A program made the position numbers and the translations under genes. 64,000 bases of DNA from NCBI GenBank assembly GCA_002310055.1, contig DBXS01000031.1, positions 97,541 through 161,540 on the forward strand, read 5' to 3'. The stretch comes from Clostridiales bacterium UBA1206 (GTDB lineage: Bacteria > Bacillota > Clostridia > Oscillospirales > CAG-382). The first letter of the stretch is position 1. Every line of letters begins with the position of its first letter. Positions 29,189 to 38,386 of the stretch are shown piece after piece. A model generated the notes under the pieces. That model made no database searches, was not told the origin of the DNA, and saw only the letters and a program-made list of their open reading frames with translations.

Positions 29189-30721
29189 TTATTCCTCCGT
29201 TCCTCTGAGCGACGGGTTGAAGGCGTCGCGCAGACCGTTACCGAACAGGTTGAATGAGATCATCAGCAGAGAGATGACCATAGCGGGGAAGAATATAACA
29301 TGAGGATCGGTGGAAAGGTATTTCTGCCCGTTGGAAAGCAGGGTGCCGATACTGGTCATATCCTTGCTCTGGAAGTTGACTATGCCGAGGAACGAGAGCA
29401 TGGATTCCGAGAAGATGACGCTGGGTATAACGAGCACGGATGAAGTGATTATAGTGCCCAGAGAGTTGGGGAAAATATGTTTCCACATTATTCTCATATC
29501 GCTGGCGCCGAGCGTGCGCGCGGCGAGGACGTATTCCTGATTCTTAAAGCGATAGAACTGCGTTCTTACGCGGTACGCCGTGCCGATCCAGCCCGTGAGC
29601 ACGAACGCGAACAGCAGGCCCGTGAACGCCGACACCTTGCCTGTCTGCACGAAGTGCTGCTGGAAGAGCGTGGCGACGATGATGAACGGGACGTCGGCGA
29701 GAATATCGGTGATACGTTCCATGATCATATCGGTGACGCCGCCGTAGTAACCTTCGATGGCGCCGTAGAAAGCGCCGATGGTGAGGTTGATGATGGAGAC
29801 GCCGAACGCGAGGAGCAGAGAGATGCGGGCGCCGGATGCGAGGCGGATGAAAATATCGTAGCCCTGACCGTCGGTCCCGAAGATGTGGGTGGGTCTGCTT
29901 CCCTCGTGCAGATAACGGTAATAATTGTAATACAGCACGCGGACGGAGATCATAGTTTTGTCTTTGTTGACGTAGTAAACGACGTTGCCTTCCGCGTCGC
30001 GCTTATAGTTGTCGGCGTATCCGTTGGCCTGCAGGTATTCGAGAGTCGCGCGGTTGCCGTCTTTGGTGAGCGGGACCTTGCCCATACTCTTGTACCAGCA
30101 GTTGGCGTCGTCGGAATCCATACAGAATTCGCTGTCGTAATCGATCATAGGATAAATGACACGGATGCCGCTGGTGTTTTCCCAGTCGCGTATCGCGTTG
30201 TATTCATCCATAGTGATGGTCTGATAGCTGAAACCGACGCGCATAACGGTGTCAACGTCGCAATAGGTGTAGTGCGTGCCGGATTCCATAAGGGAATCCT
30301 TGGTGTTGACTATGCAGGCGTATTCTGAATCCACCGCCTGCTGCCAGGCGACGTTGCCCGATCCGTCGGGATCTTCGGCGCCGTAGCCGATACCGTAAAG
30401 GAGCGCGAGATAGTTGTCGTTCAAGCGCATCTCTTTGTCGCCGTTCCAGAAAGGAAGGTCAAGTCCCAGGTCGGGGCGGCAGAGCGCGTAGTTGGCGTCG
30501 CAGTCGCTGACCGCGTAGGACGAGAAGACAGGTCCGAACACGGCGAAAAGGATGATGATAAGTATGATTATGGCGGCTACGATGGAGCCTTTGTTCTTTT
30601 TGAAGCGGAGCCAGGCGTCTTTTAAGAAACCGATGGGCTTGGTTTCGAACTTCTGGTCATGCAGCTGCAGTTCGCCTTCGACGAACTGGAGCTTTTCTTT
30701 GGAAATGTTCCTGATGTCCAT
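29189..30721 (-). CDS. oppC: oligopeptide ABC transporter permease OppC with a ~200-residue external loop
   Basis: 510 residues against about 300 normally. TM1 (about 48-65) is followed by a segment of some 200 residues (about 70-275) before the conserved HIFGTDGQGYDIFIRL and the remaining five helices with the EAA-like loop RTLGASDMRIMWKHIFPN. The insert holds six Cys (about 74, 81, 136, 154, 200, 208) and many Tyr/Asp, and lies outside the membrane where it could form a disulfide-bonded domain that contacts OppA. Cotranscribed with oppB and oppD. Confidence 0.92.
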   Translation of the reverse strand: MDIRNISKEKLQFVEGELQLHDQKFETKPIGFLKDAWLRFKKNKGSIVAAIIILIIILFAVFGPVFSSYAVSDCDANYALCRPDLGLDLPFWNGDKEMRLNDNYLALLYGIGYGAEDPDGSGNVAWQQAVDSEYACIVNTKDSLMESGTHYTYCDVDTVMRVGFSYQTITMDEYNAIRDWENTSGIRVIYPMIDYDSEFCMDSDDANCWYKSMGKVPLTKDGNRATLEYLQANGYADNYKRDAEGNVVYYVNKDKTMISVRVLYYNYYRYLHEGSRPTHIFGTDGQGYDIFIRLASGARISLLLAFGVSIINLTIGAFYGAIEGYYGGVTDMIMERITDILADVPFIIVATLFQQHFVQTGKVSAFTGLLFAFVLTGWIGTAYRVRTQFYRFKNQEYVLAARTLGASDMRIMWKHIFPNSLGTIITSSVLVIPSVIFSESMLSFLGIVNFQSKDMTSIGTLLSNGQKYLSTDPHVIFFPAMVISLLMISFNLFGNGLRDAFNPSLRGTEE

Positions 30722-30739
30722 TATTCCTGTCTCCTTTCT

Positions 30740-31708
30740 TTATCTTTCGCCCATGCGGATACGCGGGTCAAGGAAGCCGTAGCTCAGGTCTATGAGGATG
30801 TTCGCGGCAAGCCCTATTACCGTATAGAACATACTCGAAGCCATAAAGACGTCGTAGTCTTTGAGGTTTATACTCTTGAGGAACAGCGCGCCGATGCCGG
30901 GTACGCCGAAGATCTGCTCGATGATGATCGAGCCGCCGATAACGCCGACGAACATAGAAATGATACCCGGCAAAATAGGCACCATTGCGTTTTTGAGGGC
31001 GTGGCGCACCGTCGCCTGCGAACGGGTGAGACCCTTAGTGCGGGCGAGCAGCATATAATCGCTGGAAAGCTGTTCGGTAAGTTCGGCGCGGGTAAAGCGG
31101 GCGAGCCCCGCGATATCGCCGAACGAAAGCGAAAGCACGGGCAGGACCATAGAATGGAACATAGTCCACGAGAACCACGAGTTACCCGCGTCGTAAAGCG
31201 ACGAGGTAACCAGCGGGAACCATCCGGCCTTGAACCCCAGTATGTACTGCACCAGGAACGCGTAGACGTAGCTGGGCACCGAAATAAACAGCATTATCAT
31301 TACGGATATCAGCTGATCCTGCCATTTGTTCTTTTTTATAGCGGCAAAAATGCCGAGCAAGATGCCCACCGGTACCGAAAACAGCAGCGAATAAACGTTT
31401 ATGAGCATCGTGGGCGGCAGACGCGAGGTGATGACGTCGCCTACGTCAGCCATATAGTCGATCTTCCACGAAGTGCCCCAGTCCCATTTGGTGAGGATGT
31501 TCTTCGTGTAGATCCAAAGTTGCTCCATAATGGGTTTGTTATACCCGAGCGCTTCGCGGCGTGCTTCCTCGATACGCGCCGCGTTGCCCTGCCCGATCGA
31601 CTTTTCCACAGGCAGGAGCTTTATAAGCACGAACGACATAACGAATATGACGATGAGCGTCAGTATCATCGCGCCTAATCTTTTGAGTATGTAAATGAAT
31701 TTTGCCAT
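30740..31708 (-). CDS. oppB: oligopeptide ABC transporter permease OppB
   Basis: 322 residues with six transmembrane helices and the BPD_transp_1 loop ARFTRAELTEQLSSDYMLLARTKGL, followed by HALKNAMVPILP. Length and motifs are those of an ordinary OppB/DppB; it is the one component of this transporter without a large insertion. With OppC it forms the membrane channel for peptide import. It is separated from oppA by 224 bases that hold two hairpins. Confidence 0.93.
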   Translation of the reverse strand: MAKFIYILKRLGAMILTLIVIFVMSFVLIKLLPVEKSIGQGNAARIEEARREALGYNKPIMEQLWIYTKNILTKWDWGTSWKIDYMADVGDVITSRLPPTMLINVYSLLFSVPVGILLGIFAAIKKNKWQDQLISVMIMLFISVPSYVYAFLVQYILGFKAGWFPLVTSSLYDAGNSWFSWTMFHSMVLPVLSLSFGDIAGLARFTRAELTEQLSSDYMLLARTKGLTRSQATVRHALKNAMVPILPGIISMFVGVIGGSIIIEQIFGVPGIGALFLKSINLKDYDVFMASSMFYTVIGLAANILIDLSYGFLDPRIRMGER

Positions 31709-31805
31709 CTTTCAATCTCCCGAGCATATATCGTTTATCGACCCGTGAAAGCCGCTTTCGCGGCCCGGTAAACAACATATGCTTTTGGTTATTATAGAAT
31801 AAAAC

Positions 31806-31867
31806 GGGAAAACCGAAGTTTCCCATAAAATGCCTTGCGCAAGCGCGGTCAGAAGACCGCGCTTGCG
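31806..31867 (-). promoter_or_regulatory. tandem hairpins between oppA and oppB
   Basis: On the minus strand, downstream of the oppA stop, a 13-bp perfect GC-rich stem (CGCAAGCGCGGTC with its complement, TTCT loop, 31838-31867) is followed by GGGAAAC-TTCG-GTTTTCCC (31806-31824) and then GTTTTATT. The second looks like a weak terminator with a stable UUCG-type loop. Such pairs usually protect the binding-protein mRNA and cut down read-through into the permease genes. Confidence 0.7.
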
Positions 31868-31932
31868 TCAAGATGATTCAATTCAATTCACCGCGAATAA
31901 GCGGTAAAAGGCAATACCGTTAATTACCGGTA

Positions 31933-34404
31933 TCAGTTGTAGGAAAGGGTACCGCCCTGTTCTGCAACGTATGCAGCCCAAGCTTCGTCATCATAGTTGT
32001 AGGTCATAAGACGGAGTCCGCCGTAGCCGTACATAATGTTGTAGTTGAGGGTAGCATACTTGATCTTCTTGGAGAAGAGGGTAGCAGCGGTCTCGGCAGC
32101 GAAGGGGATGCACTGATATGCATTGAGCACTTCGTATTCGAGAGCGGAAAGAACAGCGAGTTTCGCCTTGGGGTTGGTGAAAGCTCTTTCCTTGACGGTT
32201 TCATCATCGTTGTAGATGTTGCCGTTGAGGAGCTTAGCCCAATCCTGGAGCGTTTTTTCCATAGTGACTTCGCCTTCGCCGTAGAAATCAGCGGTGATGG
32301 TGCATTTGACAACAGCGGGGTTCCAGCCGCAGGATTCGTGGATCTTTGCGATACCGCCCATATAATCGGGTTCGGTGTAGCAGCGGATGGAGGAGAACGG
32401 ATAGAAAGCAGCACCGCCCCATGCGCCGCGGATCATTTCGACCTTACCTGCAGCAACGTCGTCGTAACGTTTTGCAGCGCCGCAGCTGAATTTGAATTCG
32501 ATCTTGCCTTCGAGCGGAGTGCCGACGGTAGCAGCAGCGCAGTACTGGTTGAGCAGTTCCTGCTGCTTGGTGTCGTCTTCGTCGAGGGTGGTGGCGGCGG
32601 AGCACATGCAGTTGATGACGATCTTCTGGCCGTCGGTGTAGTTGCCGTCAGCTTTGGCGGCTTCGTAAGCGGCGGTGAAGAGTCTCTTGGCTTCTTCTAC
32701 GTCGTAACCGGTGACAGCGTTGTAAGCTTCTTCAGCGGTAGCGTAGGTCTTGCCTTCGCCGTATTCGATACCGTACAGACGGAGGACCGCGTTGCGGGCT
32801 TCGTCGGTGTTACGATAGATGGATTCGGTATCGTTGGCTATGTTGTAGTAGTACAGATAGTTGTACAGATAGTAAGCGGGTTTGTAAGCCGGAGTTGCCT
32901 GTTTGGCAAAGTCGGTCCTGTTGATGGCGAGAGAAATGGCCTTACGGAAATCTCTGTAGGAAAGGATGCGTTTGTTGATAGAGGTGTCGCCCTGTTCAAG
33001 AGCGGTCAAAGCGTTGATATCCGTAGCGAAAACGTAACGGAAGGTGTAGGTTTGATCGGTCTTGAGGAGGTAGTCGGACATCTTGTAGGTGGGCATATCG
33101 GTGGAGATGAGGTCCACGCTGTCGAGTTCGCCCTTGAGGAAGAGCTGGATCGCGGTGGTGTGGTCAGCGATGACCTGGCATTTGATGCAGGTGGTCTGAT
33201 ACTGACCTTCGTGTTTGCCGTCGGTCCAACCGTACCACTGATCGTTCTTTTCCATAACGAAGAGTTTGTCTTTTTCGAAGCTGGTGAGCTTGTAGGGGCC
33301 GAACGAGCAATAAGTATCAACGGAAGTACCGTAGTTGGTGGTGACAAGGTCTTTTTCCTGTTTCTTGCCGGCGTCGTAGATATCGGTCTTGACGAGCCAG
33401 TTGCTGGTGAGGTGAACGAGGAAGTTGAACATGTCGCAAGGATCCTGGCAGATGTAGGTGAGTTCATAGTCGCCGGACTTGTAGATACCTACGTTGGCGA
33501 AATCGAACGCATCGCTGAACGTGCCGGTGTTGTAGAACATCATCTCTTTGCCGTACATTTCGATCTGAGCGGGATCGGTAATACTGAAGAGAGCGAGGAT
33601 CTGAGCAATGAGGCCGTCGACAAGCTCTTTGTTGTCGGCGTTGATCTCAACGTAGCCGAGGTAGTTGGCCTGGGACTTGAGTTCGCTGAAAGCAGCAAGG
33701 CCCTGGAAGCCGCCTTCTACGTTCTTGATCATACCGTAGGTATCCTGCAGCGAGTTGATGCTCTCGGAATAGAGAGTCATATTGGTGGCGCCGAAGTTGA
33801 GATACACGGTGTTGGCTTCGGTATCGAACGAATAGTCGCCTTGTTCACCCTCGCCGTAAGGCGGTACGATAGGTGCGTAGACAGGGAGTCCCGAGTTGAA
33901 ATACTTGTTGGCGTTTCTTATGGAAGCGTCGCCGGAAGTATAGGTGTTGGAACGGTAGTTCTGCATCTTCGGGTCAAGCAGACGCTGGATGGATTCGATG
34001 TAGCTGTCTGCGTTGATGGGGGTGCCGTCCTGCCATTTTGCATCGGGGTTAAGAGTGATCTTGTAAACGTACTCTTTGTCGGCGTCAGCGGGGATAAGCC
34101 ATTTTTCTTTGTCGGCAAAATCCTTGGTTATGTCGTCGACAGCGGTAGCCATTTCGTAGACCCATTCGAAGTTGACGCCGTCGGCGGCGATGGTGACGTC
34201 GACGAAGCCCATTTCGCAGTAGCCGGCGAAATAGTTGTCAGCGTTAGTCTCCCAGGAATGCGGGTTCCAGTTGAGAGGACTTGCGCCGAGGAATTCATTC
34301 AGCGTATAGGACTTGTTGGAGTCTGAACCGCTGCAGGCGCCGAGGAGCGCGGCAGAGAAAACAAACAACACAGCCAGTACGCCGGCGAGAATTTTCTTTT
34401 TCAT
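31933..34404 (-). CDS. oppA: oligopeptide-binding lipoprotein OppA, enlarged
   Basis: 823 residues, against about 540 for typical OppA. Signal peptide with lipobox LLGAC, then the SBP_bac_5 fold: LNEFLGASPLNWNPHSW at the ligand entrance, TLNPDAKWQDGTPINADSYIESIQRLLDP, and mid-protein DFRKAISLAINRTDFAK. The extra length is spread over the middle and C-terminal lobes, including tyrosine-rich segments. It should capture peptides outside the cell. First gene of the operon, preceded by AGGAGG and a strong promoter. The codon use is less GC-rich than neighbours in places (GTAGCAGC-type runs), consistent with high expression. Confidence 0.92.
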   Translation of the reverse strand: MKKKILAGVLAVLFVFSAALLGACSGSDSNKSYTLNEFLGASPLNWNPHSWETNADNYFAGYCEMGFVDVTIAADGVNFEWVYEMATAVDDITKDFADKEKWLIPADADKEYVYKITLNPDAKWQDGTPINADSYIESIQRLLDPKMQNYRSNTYTSGDASIRNANKYFNSGLPVYAPIVPPYGEGEQGDYSFDTEANTVYLNFGATNMTLYSESINSLQDTYGMIKNVEGGFQGLAAFSELKSQANYLGYVEINADNKELVDGLIAQILALFSITDPAQIEMYGKEMMFYNTGTFSDAFDFANVGIYKSGDYELTYICQDPCDMFNFLVHLTSNWLVKTDIYDAGKKQEKDLVTTNYGTSVDTYCSFGPYKLTSFEKDKLFVMEKNDQWYGWTDGKHEGQYQTTCIKCQVIADHTTAIQLFLKGELDSVDLISTDMPTYKMSDYLLKTDQTYTFRYVFATDINALTALEQGDTSINKRILSYRDFRKAISLAINRTDFAKQATPAYKPAYYLYNYLYYYNIANDTESIYRNTDEARNAVLRLYGIEYGEGKTYATAEEAYNAVTGYDVEEAKRLFTAAYEAAKADGNYTDGQKIVINCMCSAATTLDEDDTKQQELLNQYCAAATVGTPLEGKIEFKFSCGAAKRYDDVAAGKVEMIRGAWGGAAFYPFSSIRCYTEPDYMGGIAKIHESCGWNPAVVKCTITADFYGEGEVTMEKTLQDWAKLLNGNIYNDDETVKERAFTNPKAKLAVLSALEYEVLNAYQCIPFAAETAATLFSKKIKYATLNYNIMYGYGGLRLMTYNYDDEAWAAYVAEQGGTLSYN

Positions 34405-34484
34405 TTTGTTCCTCCTATGAAAAGAAATGTTTTTTTGTCTTACCGATTTAATTTTTCAGGCAAAATTAAATTAGTTTACACTGT

Positions 34485-34512
34485 ATTATATCACAATTTT
34501 TTCATATGTCAA
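34485..34512 (-). promoter_or_regulatory. consensus promoter for the opp operon
   Basis: Minus strand: TTGACA (34507-34512), 16-base spacer, TATAAT (34485-34490), about 75 bases before the oppA ribosome binding site, leaving an AT-rich leader. Confidence 0.85.
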
Positions 34513-34574
34513 GAAAAAATTTGTTTGTATTTTCATTTTTATGTACTTTCGGGTGCGTTCGCGGCGTAAAAAAT

Positions 34575-34609
34575 GCGCGATTATGCAAAAATGCTGTGCA
34601 TAATCGCGC
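34575..34609 (-). terminator. rho-independent terminator after the beta-propeller-like gene
   Basis: GCGCGATTATGCA pairs with TGCATAATCGCGC around an AAAATGC-type loop, followed on the minus strand by ATTTTTTAC. Confidence 0.85.
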
Positions 34610-34623
34610 GTTTATACATTTTT

Positions 34624-35460
34624 TCAATTTTCTTTGAACTGCGCGAAGAACTCGCGGGACTCTTCTTCGGTCATAACTCTATCGAAAAGTTCGGAAGTGC
34701 ATTTATAGGCAACGCCGTTCCTGTGGCCGTTCGTACCCGACTGGATCGAGCAGTAGTATTCGCCGCCACCGAGGCATTCGAAGCCGTAGGGGGTGGAAAA
34801 CTTATACTTTGCCTCTACCCTGTCGAGCGTGGGGGCGATACGGTAGAGCGTCTCTTCCGCCTGATACGGATATTTCTGACCGTAGGTCGTGATCCAGAAA
34901 CAGCCGGTGTCGGCTTCGTAATCGAGGTTCTGTATGCCGAACACGGTGTTTTTGTTGGGGATATAATGCACTTTTTCGATTTTGTTATCGGGTCCGATCT
35001 GAAGTATCATCTCGTGCGCGTACTGTTCGCCGCTGTTGGTGGCGACCGCCACGAACATACGCTCTTCGCCCGTATCCGGCGCTTTGCCGAACGCGATGCC
35101 GTCTATTCCCTGGAAACCGCCGACGTCGTTTTTCTTCATATCCATACATTCGTCGAGCTTGATCTTTTCTATAAGATGAAGATCGTGATCGTCGTAAACG
35201 AAGATATAAAACCCCGACCAGTCGTTCCAGAAAGTCCACGGCGAAGGGTTCGCCATAAAGCTGACGTAGACTTTGCCGTCGTGCCAGTCCATACCGCCCA
35301 GGTGGCCGGAATCGTCGCAGTGTATCTGGCAGATCATCGTGCCGTTCATATTGGTCTTGACCACGCTGTCGGTGAACGACCAGAACATATACTTGTGCTC
35401 TGCGTCGGACGTGAATCCCTGCATATGCTGGTTCTGGTTGCATACTTCGATAAATTCCAT
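34624..35460 (-). CDS. beta-propeller-like cytoplasmic protein
   Basis: 278 residues from ATG 35460, with AGAGGTG 7 bases upstream; the GTG at 35469 lies within that site. No signal peptide. Repeated strand patterns such as GGMDWHDGKVYVSFM, FQGIDGIAFGKAPDTGEERMFVA and IQNLDYEADTGCFWITTYG resemble NHL/SMP-30-like six-bladed propellers, but no known active site is clear. It sits 30 bases after the DUF4838-like gene, in the same unit. Function not assigned; a sugar-lactonase-like role is conceivable. Confidence 0.65.
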   Translation of the reverse strand: MEFIEVCNQNQHMQGFTSDAEHKYMFWSFTDSVVKTNMNGTMICQIHCDDSGHLGGMDWHDGKVYVSFMANPSPWTFWNDWSGFYIFVYDDHDLHLIEKIKLDECMDMKKNDVGGFQGIDGIAFGKAPDTGEERMFVAVATNSGEQYAHEMILQIGPDNKIEKVHYIPNKNTVFGIQNLDYEADTGCFWITTYGQKYPYQAEETLYRIAPTLDRVEAKYKFSTPYGFECLGGGEYYCSIQSGTNGHRNGVAYKCTSELFDRVMTEEESREFFAQFKEN

Positions 35461-35490
35461 TTTTCGCACCTCTTTATAATAATATTGTAA

Positions 35491-36435
35491 TCATTTGCCG
35501 AAAACGGCGTAGCCGCCGAGATCGGGCTCGCCCCACAGTTCTTCGTAATCCGCGCCCAGATAGCACGCGAACGTGGTTACCGTGCCGAAGCCGAGAGCTT
35601 CGTAAAATTCAAGGTCGCGCTTGATGAGTTCGGGGTCGGCGTTCAGTTTTTTGGGCGGCTTTTGCCAGCCGGAAAACATAGAATTATCCAGCCAGTATTC
35701 CAGCACCTTGCCGTCGCTTGCGCCGAAGAACGCCGCGAGCTCGCGCGCGTTGCGCGCGGAAGACGCGTTTTCGGGGCAAGACATAGGTTTGTGAAAATCG
35801 CGGTCGAACGGCGCGTATTCGAGATAGATCCCGTCTTCGGGTTCCACGGACGAAGGAAGCTCAGTAGCGCCGCAGTAGGCGAGGTACGACTGCCTTCCCA
35901 GGATATCGGCGCGCCTGACTCCGCGCTGCACGGCATTATACACCGCAAGCGCCTGATCGGACGCCGAAAGGCGCGAGCATTCCGGGCAATGACAGCATTT
36001 GTCGCGCACGTCGTCCAGCCAGAAGCAGTAGCGGTGGGTGGAGGACGGCAGCTTTTTCGCGAGTTCGCACGCGTTTTGCGAAATGATCTCGAGCGCGTCT
36101 TTATTTGAAGCGCAGCAGTTGTAATCGGCGTTCCTGCCGCCGTTTTCGTCGAGCCGGAAATATTCCGGATGTGCGCCGAACAGTTCACGCGGGAGCAGCA
36201 GCGACATAACGTGCAGTTCGTATTCAAGCCCCACGCCGTGAGACATGAGTTCACGCACCGTTTCCGCCGCGGAAGCTTCGAAGCCGTGCTCGGCGAGCTC
36301 GCGCACGCGCTCGTGCGAGCCTCCGCCGCCGACGGGATGTATGCCGAGTATATCGATATCGGAACCGAGTATGACTTTTTTCCAGGTCTGCGTTATCTCG
36401 TCCGGGTGGACGACAACGCCTTTGTGCAGTATCAA
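35491..36435 (-). CDS. DUF4838-like TIM-barrel protein
   Basis: About 314 residues. The start is uncertain: TTG 36435 follows AGAGGTG by 5 bases, while GTG 36444 overlaps that site. The domain shares the motifs of the DUF4838 glycosidase-like family seen in the divergent lipoprotein: FWLDDVRDKCCHCPECSRL corresponds to its FCECDKCKSL, both carrying a Cys pair after an acidic residue. No signal peptide, so this one would be cytoplasmic. Substrate unknown, probably a uronic-acid-containing glycan by analogy with GH67-like proteins. Confidence 0.65.
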   Translation of the reverse strand: MILHKGVVVHPDEITQTWKKVILGSDIDILGIHPVGGGGSHERVRELAEHGFEASAAETVRELMSHGVGLEYELHVMSLLLPRELFGAHPEYFRLDENGGRNADYNCCASNKDALEIISQNACELAKKLPSSTHRYCFWLDDVRDKCCHCPECSRLSASDQALAVYNAVQRGVRRADILGRQSYLAYCGATELPSSVEPEDGIYLEYAPFDRDFHKPMSCPENASSARNARELAAFFGASDGKVLEYWLDNSMFSGWQKPPKKLNADPELIKRDLEFYEALGFGTVTTFACYLGADYEELWGEPDLGGYAVFGK

Positions 36436-36456
36436 ACGTATCACCTCTTTTGCTCA

Positions 36457-36485
36457 ATTATATATTCGCAAAAATGGTTTGTCAA
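36457..36485 (-). promoter_or_regulatory. consensus promoter for the DUF4838-like/propeller unit
   Basis: Minus strand: TTGACA (36480-36485), 17-base spacer, TATAAT (36457-36462). Confidence 0.85.
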
Positions 36486-36495
36486 CATATTTAAC

Positions 36496-36524
36496 TTGAC
36501 ATACGCCGTTTTTTTTATTATAAT
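36496..36524 (+). promoter_or_regulatory. consensus promoter for the DUF4838 lipoprotein
   Basis: TTGACA (36496-36501), 17-base spacer, TATAAT (36519-36524). Only 10 bases separate its -35 from that of the divergent promoter. Confidence 0.87.
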
Positions 36525-36556
36525 TGGAATATCAACTTACAAAAGGTGGATTGTAT

Positions 36557-38323
36557 ATGAAAAGAGCGATTTCCCTTCTTGCTCTGCTGCTCGCGCTCGT
36601 TATGGCGCTTCAGCTGGTTTCGTGCGGCGGAGCAAGCGAAGAAAGCGGCGCGGTGTCGGAAGAGCCGTCTGCCGAAGACAGCTCGGAGGAGGTTTCGGAA
36701 GTTATGAGAGATCCCGGTTTTGAAATGCTCAAGGACGGCGTGCTGCTCTGTGACATCGTGATCGCTTCGGACGCGGTATCCAAAGAGACCGCCGCGGCGA
36801 AGGATCTGCGCAAATATATAAAGAAAATGACCGGCACCGAACCCAAGATAGTGCGCGAAAGCAAAAAGACCGACGACGTAAAACACATCTATGTGGGCAA
36901 AACGCTCCGCTCAGAAGAGCTGGGCATCGAAAAGCCGACCGGTTACCCCGGCGTCGAGCGCGTGATAGTCGCTCAACGCGAAGGCGATCTGTTCGTGCTC
37001 GGCAACGACGACGGCAACTACAACGGCACGCAGTTCGCGGTCAATATGCTGCTCGAGCATCTGGGCTGCGGCTGGTTCGGCGAAGGCGAGCTGTGGGAAG
37101 TCGTTCCCGAACTTACGGATATCGACCTCACCGGGCTCAAGATCGACCACTCGCCGCGCTTCAATTCGCGCATCACGCGCGTTTACAGCGGCGACTGGCA
37201 GGTGGCTGACAAGTGGTACCTGGGCGGCAACAAATCGCTGACCGGGCACTGGCTGTTCCAGATAGCGCCCGCTTCGATGTATTCCAAGCATCCCGAATGG
37301 TACGCGCTCACCAAAAAAGGCACGCGCGACCCGGCGGGGCTGGATTATTTCCAGTTCTGCTATTCCAACGACGAGTTCGCCGAATACGTGGCGCAGAAGC
37401 TGGACGATTATTTCGCTTCGCATTCCGACCTGATCTCTATGACTATAGCTTACAACGACGGCTGGAACGAGCATTTCTGCGAATGCGACAAATGCAAGTC
37501 GCTGGGCAATCAGTCCGACGTGCTGGTCCACTTTGCGAACAAGGTGGCAAAGCAGATATACGAAAAATATCCCGACCGCACGCTGCAGATATATTCCTAC
37601 CATATGACGTATAAACCGCCGATAAACAGCGTAAAGCTGGAACCGAACGTTGAGCTTATGCTCTGCCGCGAAACAAGTATGACCAAGCCGCTCGACATAG
37701 ATTATTACAGGGCCGGCTACGATAACATCACCCGCAACACCTACGACAAATCCTGGCGCCAGAACGCTATGGAATGGATAGAAAAGACTCAGCCGCAGCA
37801 CATTTCCGTTTGGGACTGGTACTGCATTGCGGCAGGCGATTCCAACTGGAAGACCATACCGTGGGTACAGGGCAACGTCGCCACGCGCAACCAGGATCTG
37901 TGGGAGGAAATGGGCGTTGAATACATATTCTACGATCAGGGTCCCGCGGACGGATATCTGGAAGACGCGTCCTCGTTCGACCTGCGCTGGCCGCTGTGGT
38001 ACGTGGCTTCGCGTTCGATGTGGGGCACCGACATGACAGGCGAGGAACTTCTGCACGACGCGTGCGTCAAGCTTTTCGGCGCCGCCGCGGAACCGATGTT
38101 CAACTATTATAAAAAGCTTGCGGAAATAAGCGAAAACAGCGACGAATACAGTATGACGTGGGTCCCCGCCAACGTGAGGAGATTCTACGTAAAATACAAA
38201 GACGAACTAATTGAGCTGACCGAGGCGATAAAAGAAGCGCGCCGCGACTGCACCAAGATAGAGAAAGAACGCATAAACAATCAGCTCGTCTACTGGGCGG
38301 AACTGCTCAATAAGATAAAATAA
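36557..38323 (+). CDS. DUF4838 domain lipoprotein (alpha-glucuronidase-like N-terminus)
   Basis: 588 residues from ATG 36557, preceded by AAAGGTGG. Lipobox LQLVSCG and a Ser/Glu tether (SEEPSAEDSSEEVSE) anchor it outside the membrane. Residues about 55-200 resemble the GH67 N-terminal/Glyco_hydro_67N sandwich (KDLRKYIKKMTGTEP, FGNDDGNYNGTQFAVNMLL), followed by a DUF4838 barrel with FQFCYSNDEF, NDGWNEHFCECDKC and WDWYCIAAG. The family is likely glycan-active, but no activity is proven. It has its own perfect promoter and is followed by a terminator, so it is monocistronic. Confidence 0.82.
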   Translation: MKRAISLLALLLALVMALQLVSCGGASEESGAVSEEPSAEDSSEEVSEVMRDPGFEMLKDGVLLCDIVIASDAVSKETAAAKDLRKYIKKMTGTEPKIVRESKKTDDVKHIYVGKTLRSEELGIEKPTGYPGVERVIVAQREGDLFVLGNDDGNYNGTQFAVNMLLEHLGCGWFGEGELWEVVPELTDIDLTGLKIDHSPRFNSRITRVYSGDWQVADKWYLGGNKSLTGHWLFQIAPASMYSKHPEWYALTKKGTRDPAGLDYFQFCYSNDEFAEYVAQKLDDYFASHSDLISMTIAYNDGWNEHFCECDKCKSLGNQSDVLVHFANKVAKQIYEKYPDRTLQIYSYHMTYKPPINSVKLEPNVELMLCRETSMTKPLDIDYYRAGYDNITRNTYDKSWRQNAMEWIEKTQPQHISVWDWYCIAAGDSNWKTIPWVQGNVATRNQDLWEEMGVEYIFYDQGPADGYLEDASSFDLRWPLWYVASRSMWGTDMTGEELLHDACVKLFGAAAEPMFNYYKKLAEISENSDEYSMTWVPANVRRFYVKYKDELIELTEAIKEARRDCTKIEKERINNQLVYWAELLNKIK

Positions 38324-38338
38324 CATAAAAATAAGAAG

Positions 38339-38374
38339 ACCGTCCGCGGAAAACCACCGCGGACGGTTTTGTTG
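38339..38374. terminator. bidirectional rho-independent terminator
   Basis: An 11-bp stem, ACCGTCCGCGG with CCGCGGACGGT, and a 7-base loop, flanked by A-rich sequence and TTTTGTTGTTT, between convergent genes. Confidence 0.88.
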
Positions 38375-38386
38375 TTTAAGAAAGGT

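Noticed and set aside
32338..34326. 662-codon open frame on the plus strand opposite oppA
   Set aside because: It is antisense to a clear oppA with motifs, and its protein has no recognisable domain. It is a by-product of the codon bias.
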